This document shows, in pieces, positions 58,837 through 64,000 of a stretch of 64,000 nt of DNA. This stretch comes from Trametes villosa (taxonomy: Eukaryota > Basidiomycota > Agaricomycetes > Polyporales > Polyporaceae), in NCBI GenBank assembly GCA_002964805.2, contig PUDQ02000019.1, positions 62,001-126,000 of the forward strand. The letters run 5' to 3'. The position numbers and the translations under genes were made by a program. Numbering within the stretch: position 1 is the first letter of the stretch; the number at the start of each line of letters is the position of its first letter. The notes under the pieces are model-generated. The model was not told the DNA's origin, did no database searches, and was given only the letters and a program-made list of their open reading frames with translations.

Positions 58837-60217
58837 CTACACACCCACGCCATTTCTGTTAGATAGGCTCATCCGTGGGGGAACGCAAAAACGGGCGCAC
58901 CTCCTCTTCCGTCGACCATAGATCACCGTCGCCTTCACCTTGTCGATCTCCCGCCCCACGTACCAGAGCGCGAGGTAGGTGATCGCGGTGATTCCGACGG
59001 CGATGCCCGCCTGGATGGCCGCGAGCGACTTCGTGTGCCCTTGCGCGGCGCCAAGGTAGACTGTTGCGAGCTGCTTCGGCGTGGAGAGTACGGCGCTGAA
59101 CAGGAACGCCCAGATGCTCATCCCGCATGTCGAGAAAATCGCCGTCAGCACTGGCGCAAGGTGTGTTAGCCCGACCATGGACGAGGCGGAGCAACGTTGG
59201 ACGCACCGTGGCCGGGGTAGGACGTGAAGCGCATGATGGTGGGTATGATGAACCCGCCCTCGCGCACGACCTGTGCCCAGAGCGCGTATTGCAGGTACTT
59301 CTCTTCCCACTTGTGCCCGCGCTGGCTGCAACACCACTTGAAAACGCTACGTGCGTGGGGTGACAATACCTTCATCAGCCGCTCCAAACGGCGGACCACG
59401 AAATTGGTGGACTCACAAGAAGTTTCCTAGCTCGCCGAGGACGGTGCCCGCCGCGACGATGCCGAAGCCGATCCATGTGCCCCAAACGTTCCCGCAGAAT
59501 ATGGCGAACAATCCGCTGCCGAAGAGCTGGTGGAGCTTTGTCAGCGTACCATCGCTTGATGGGGTCCACGGTAGGGTACGTACCGGAGGAAAGGAGAGCA
59601 CAAACAATATTGCGATGGGTATCAGCCACGCTCCCGGCGTCCTACGCACCGCACCCGCACGATGTCAATCCCGAGGACGCGCCAGAGCTCGAGCGCGGAC
59701 GACGCACCTGTGCAGCCAGTCTCCCCAGGGCTTCATCGCGTCGATGATGCGCTGCTGGAACACGAGGAACACCACAACGACCGCGATGATCAGTACCGTC
59801 ACCGTGGTAGACACTACGCCGACACAACTCAGCACACAACTCCAAGCACGCGCGGACTGCCACGAAAGGCGTGTACGCACCTAGCGACTCTGTGCTCGTG
59901 CAGTCCCGCCACTGCCTCTTCCTGTTCCCCGTCGGGTTCCATATGGACCCCTCCAGCATGCCCGTCTCGCTCGGCGTCGGGCTGGGTGTGCGCAAAGTCG
60001 CGCGCCCTGCATCGTGGCGCGCCGCAGAGGATTCGTCGTCCTCGCGCACGGCTGACGATGGCAGGGGTATAGCGGGGAAGTCTTTGAGGGTATGTGCGCT
60101 CTCCGCGTGCGAGGAGGACAGCTTTGAGGGGCGGTGCGGGGTATACGAGCCGCTGTGGCCTGGAGGTCCGATCCCGCTGCAGTCGACGTTAGCGTGAATG
60201 TACTCGGAAGAGAACAT
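58837..60217 (-). CDS. TVP38/TMEM64 family membrane protein (VTT domain), copy B
   Basis: Minus strand, six exons: 60217-59881, 59813-59708, 59641-59584, 59526-59417, 59346-59207, 59150-58837; introns 56-70 nt; phases 1, 2, 0, 2, 1; 354 aa. Exons 2-5 (106, 58, 110, 140 nt) have exactly the lengths seen in the gene at 28932. The N-terminus has RTPSPTPSE; membrane segments VTVLIIAVVVVFLVF and WLIPIAILFVLSFPP; VTT core GFGIVAAGTVLGELGNF, VFKWCCSQRGHKWE, VVREGGFIIPTIMRFTSYPGH, FSTCGMSIWAF, LSTPKQLATVYLGAAQ. The C-terminus is short and ends soon after YGRRKRR, lacking the long tail of copy A. IPGH is YPGH here. Confidence 0.88.
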
Positions 60218-61648
60218 CAACGTACGAAGTCATGTCGAGGAGTCTTGCTCTCTTCCCAAGACCCTGCGGTGGATGTTGATGTTGTGAGGTACGATGTTAT
60301 TTATCTTGAGTCCTTGGGGTATCGTAGCGGTCTAGAAGAATGCTCTACCACATGTAGAGACAGTGAGCGAAAGAGGTTGAAGGGAACTCCCATCGACGAT
60401 CACCGCCACTTATATGTACCTCGACCTAAGCTCAGAGGCACTGCACCGCTGCCAGGACGTCAATAACTCCCCACGGTCACATACCTCGCCTTCGCGCCCC
60501 GGACCGCGCGCAGGGCAGGCGCTGCGCAGTGCGCATCATGCCGCCCGAGGCCAGTTTGACGTGCGCAGCCCACATACACTCGCTTCGGACCTGCTTTCGC
60601 CGTGCTTCCTCGCTCCGCCGAGTTGCGGCCGCGATCCACGTGAGGAGCCTGAAACGCTGCCTGAGGAGCGTCGACATGGCGAGCTGCATCGCTTCGCCGC
60701 TATGTTAGTGGGGTTTCCTCAATCGTCTATGTTCCGCCGTTTAAGACGCAGCGCCCGAGTACGAGGCGCATCATGCCAAGGTCTTGAATCACAGCGGTAG
60801 GCTCGGGGGGTCCAAAGACGAAGGTGCGAGGACACTGCCAGCGCCAAGCGCAGCTCCTCCTTCCGAATGCCTCCGGAGGCGAGCAGCGTGCGTTGCTGCG
60901 CGTCATTGAGTTTCGCGTGTAAGGTGCGCGAGGGCATCTCGTTTGATCAGTCGTTGGAGACTATGCGCTAGCGGCCGACCTGCGTCATGTCGAAGCTCAT
61001 GGAAGGTACGCGATCGGCTCTGTAAGAAGGATGGTGGTGTAAACGTTAGCAGTGAGCAGTACGCCACTAGTCAAGGGGCGATGATAGAAATCCTTCATAC
61101 CGAGCGTAAGTTTGCGGCATTGGCAGAGCTCGCCATCATCGACGAGCCTTTACCATCGCTTCCCATCTGGTGCTAATTTCTCGAGACTGCATCGCGATGT
61201 GCACTGCGCCGCCTGCCGCACAGGCCAACTCATGCCGTGGTATGGCAGTGTTAGATTCTGTTGAGAAGAATACTCGCAGCCGTCAGGCCCGCAGCTTTTC
61301 TTTGACTTCGAAGCCGATGTCGTAATATTTGGGCTGCCATACAACACTGCGCAGATAGTCATGTGAGTACGTTCTGGACGCGAAGCACTCGCTGTGCACA
61401 ATGCAGCACACGTACCGTCGTCTACCTGTTCTCTGCGCGCTCAGTCATGGTGTCAACATGCCAACTTGAAGACCGGCGAAGTCTGCCGTGTATCGAGGTC
61501 ATGTTCCTGAACGATTCTCCGGGTGAGCAACGATGAACAGCTCGCTCGCAGAGAAATGCAAAACCTCGATACAAGTACGGCGGCCTCGACTTGAAGCACA
61601 AAAGTCCGTCACCTACGCACATCATTGTCCTTCATCACCGTCCCAGCG
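60218..61648. other. Intergenic region
   Basis: No supportable gene. A + strand segment near 61270-61350 (FFDFEADVVIFGLPYNTAQI) looks protein-like but is isolated. Confidence 0.35.
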
Positions 61649-63635
61649 CTACGCCCTCCCCATACCGCCCGCCCCCGAATCCATCGCATCCTCCGTATGC
61701 CTACGCGCCCTCAACGCCCCCGTCCTCTCTCCCATCTCCAGCTCCACGACGTCCCCCGCGCCCAACACGCCCCCGTCCACGTCCACATCCGCATTGCTCG
61801 CATCGCTCCCGCGCTTCTTCCGCGCGCCCAGCCCCAGCATCTTGCGCACGCTCTTGCGCCCCGGCCCCGGGCGGTGTGTCTCCGCCTCGAGCGCCCCGCG
61901 CGAGAGGGCGCGCTGTGGGGCCGGCACGTAGACGAGCGGGCCCCCAGATGTGGACGCGGAGGCGGAGGTGGAGACGCGTCGTCCGGATGGGTCCTGCGGC
62001 GTCGGAGGGCGGAGCGCGATCTCGGGCTGCGCCTCGAGCGCATCGCCGCCGCCGCTGCCGGGCAGCGGGTCCTCCCCGCGGAGCATCCGCGCCTGTCTGT
62101 CCAAAACGTCAGGACGCGCTCATCAGAGTGAGAAGAGTGGGTGTATGCTGGTGCGCACCTCTGCTTGCGGCGGGCGTAGACGACCTTGTTCTTCACCTCG
62201 TCCACCTTCTTGTTCACGAAGCGCATCGCGATGTACGTCATCGCGAGCGTCGCGAGGATCACGACCGCCTTGATCGCGCCCGTTACCGTGTCGTTCCCTG
62301 TTTTCCAGTACCAGCGTGAGCACTGCATAAGGGCTTAGGATGGGTGAGGATGCGCACCGCCGCTGTTCTGCGCGACACCAATATAGACGACCGCGAGCTG
62401 CTTCGGGAGGGAGAGCGTCGCAGACACGAAGAAGCCCCACACGTTCATCCCGCAAGTCGAGAAGATCGCCGTGAGCACTGCACGCCGCGGTCAACAGTCA
62501 GCATTCGGCCTGCGGGACAGAGAAGAGAGGCACGCACGATGGCCGGGGATGAACGTGAGGCGCATGATGGTGGGCACGACGAGCCCGCCCTCGCGCACGA
62601 CCTGCGCGTACAGCGCCCACGAGAGCCGCCGCTCCTCGAGCCGCTTCCCCCGCGCGTTGCAGAACAACTTGAACGCGCTGATTCCCGCCCGTCATTATCA
62701 GCTCGGACTCCCCGGACGCAGGCATCTGGAAGACGCACTAGAAGTTGCCGAGCTCGCCGAGCAGCGTCCCCGCGGCGACGATCCCGAATCCGATCCACAC
62801 GCCCCAGACGTCTCCGCACAACACGGCGATGATCTCGTGTCCGAACAACTGGTAGCGCGTCGATCAGTTGTGTGCCTGTACGGTATACATCTGTAAAGCC
62901 ACTTACCGGCGGGAAGGAGATGACGAACATGATCGCGATGGGGATGAGCCACCCACCGGGGGTGCTGCACGCGTGGACGAGGTGAGTATCGTGTACGGCA
63001 CGGAGATGAAGAAAAAACGCACTCATGCAGCAATCGCGCGGTCGGCTGCAACTTGTCGACGATGCGCCGTTGGAACACCAGAAACAGTATGACGAATATC
63101 AACCCCGCGAGCGATGCCACCAGGGTCACTACACACAAAACCGCGTATATAGTCAGTCAGTCGGCATGTTCCGCAGCCACAAGACCGATCTCGGAAAGAG
63201 CAGACGCACGGATCCCGCGGCGGTTTGCATACCGCCTCCACTTCAAGTACGCCCGCCAGTCGCCGAGGATCTTCGTCTTCGACTCGAGCACGCGCGCCTC
63301 GCTCGGCGTCGGACTGGGGGTGCGCAGCACCGCGCGCACATCCGTGGTCGACGCCGTCGCCTCGTCCTTGTCGCCTTCGTCAAATTCGGGCTCGTCGCGG
63401 GCGTTTGCAGAGTACGCGAGCGTCGGGATCGAGAGAGAGTAGTCCGAGGGAGGCTCTTTGGGCGCACGCGAGTGAGGTGTCGCGGGTGTCGGCGGGAGGG
63501 GAGGGTAGGCGTGGCCCGGCGATGATCGTCGATCCGGCACGGGCGCGCTTTCGCGAGGACTTATAGGGCCGCTATAGTAAGGATTGTGAGCGTCAGAGCC
63601 ATCCAAAGGAAAGAGAGAGCGTACCTGGCAGTCAT
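61649..63635 (-). CDS. TVP38/TMEM64 family membrane protein (VTT domain), copy D
   Basis: Minus strand, nine exons: 63635-63625, 63571-63210, 63128-63023, 62964-62907, 62848-62739, 62677-62538, 62477-62358, 62297-62159, 62096-61649; introns 53-81 nt; all phases agree; 497 aa. The 106/58/110/140-nt exon series again matches copies A and B. Landmarks: RTPSPTPSEA, LAGLIFVILFLVFQRRIVDK, GGWLIPIAIMFVISFPP, GFGIVAAGTLLGELGNF, AFKLFCNARGKRLE, VVREGGLVVPTIMRLTFIPGH, FSTCGMNVWGF, LSLPKQLAVVYIG. One more membrane segment (AVVILATLAMTYIAMRFV) and a Gly/Pro/Ser-rich basic tail follow. The 11-nt first exon (MTA plus a split codon) is the least certain piece. Probably a Golgi or vesicle membrane protein. 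Confidence 0.85.
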
Positions 63636-64000
63636 GATAACTCGTACACCTCAGGCGCAAAGAGAAGGATAAACGATATCGTCGCTACGTCTTGAAGATC
63701 TTCCGTATCGACCAAAACCAGGGCGTAGGAGAGAAGAAGGAGCGCACGAAGGGAGCATTTACGTCGCCAGCTGCATCTCCTTATGTACGACGCTCATCTC
63801 CGCCGTGCACTCCCTCGCAGATAGCGCACGGCGCACGGGGCCAGCGCGACGCCTGGGAACAATGCGCGGACGTCCACTGTGCAAGGCACTGCCCCGCTTG
63901 CAGCACGCGCAGTTTCCGTTTCCGCAGGGCCGCATACGCGACACGCTCCGCCGGTTCTCAGACGTCGGCTTCTTGCCCGGGTAGCTCGAGCCTCGACGCA
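63636..64000. other. Upstream region of the TVP38-like gene
   Basis: No gene seen; presumably the promoter of the minus-strand gene starting at 63635. Confidence 0.4.

Overview
This window looks like nuclear DNA of a basidiomycete mushroom (Agaricomycetes, probably a polypore). The genes are GC-rich and broken by many short GT-AG introns, mostly 45-75 nt. The families are those that expand in mushroom genomes: BTB/POZ proteins, FunK1 kinases, TVP38/TMEM64 (VTT) membrane proteins, a DHA2-type MFS transporter and small secreted Pro-rich proteins. Exon models were built by hand from splice signals, reading phase and agreement between paralogs in the window.

Layout. (1) 1-9432: four + strand members of an unrecognised family. 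Three carry a six-cysteine module with the spacing C-x2-C-x9-C-x8-C-x2-C-x6-C; the fourth lacks it. A dead non-LTR retrotransposon remnant lies among them. (2) 9981-21077: five copies of a BAH-like plus PHD-like protein in which 104-126 residues containing an invariant PIQR motif sit between the sixth zinc ligand and the terminal C-x2-C. One copy has a nonsense codon and another seems to have lost its original last cysteine pair. Repeats are dense here: a foldback MITE-like element, an inverted and tandem GC-rich block, GCGACTTT arrays and palindromes after two paralogs. (3) 21078-24807: gene-poor, repeat-rich DNA ending in a 23-N assembly gap that cuts the first exon of a BTB gene. (4) 24831-46321: two secreted-protein paralogs bracketing a TVP38-like gene, five BTB genes and an MFS transporter. 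(5) 47427-56613: a weak hypothetical gene, a truncated FunK1 copy, a full FunK1 kinase and another BTB gene. (6) 57070-63635: three minus-strand TVP38-like loci, one of them a 5'-truncated relic.

These genes do not form an obvious pathway. The window is best read as an accessory region where lineage-specific families duplicate, diverge and decay. The strongest candidate for something undescribed is the BAH/split-PHD (PIQR) family next to the variant six-cysteine family. Both look like nuclear or chromatin-associated proteins, but that role is inferred from domain types only.
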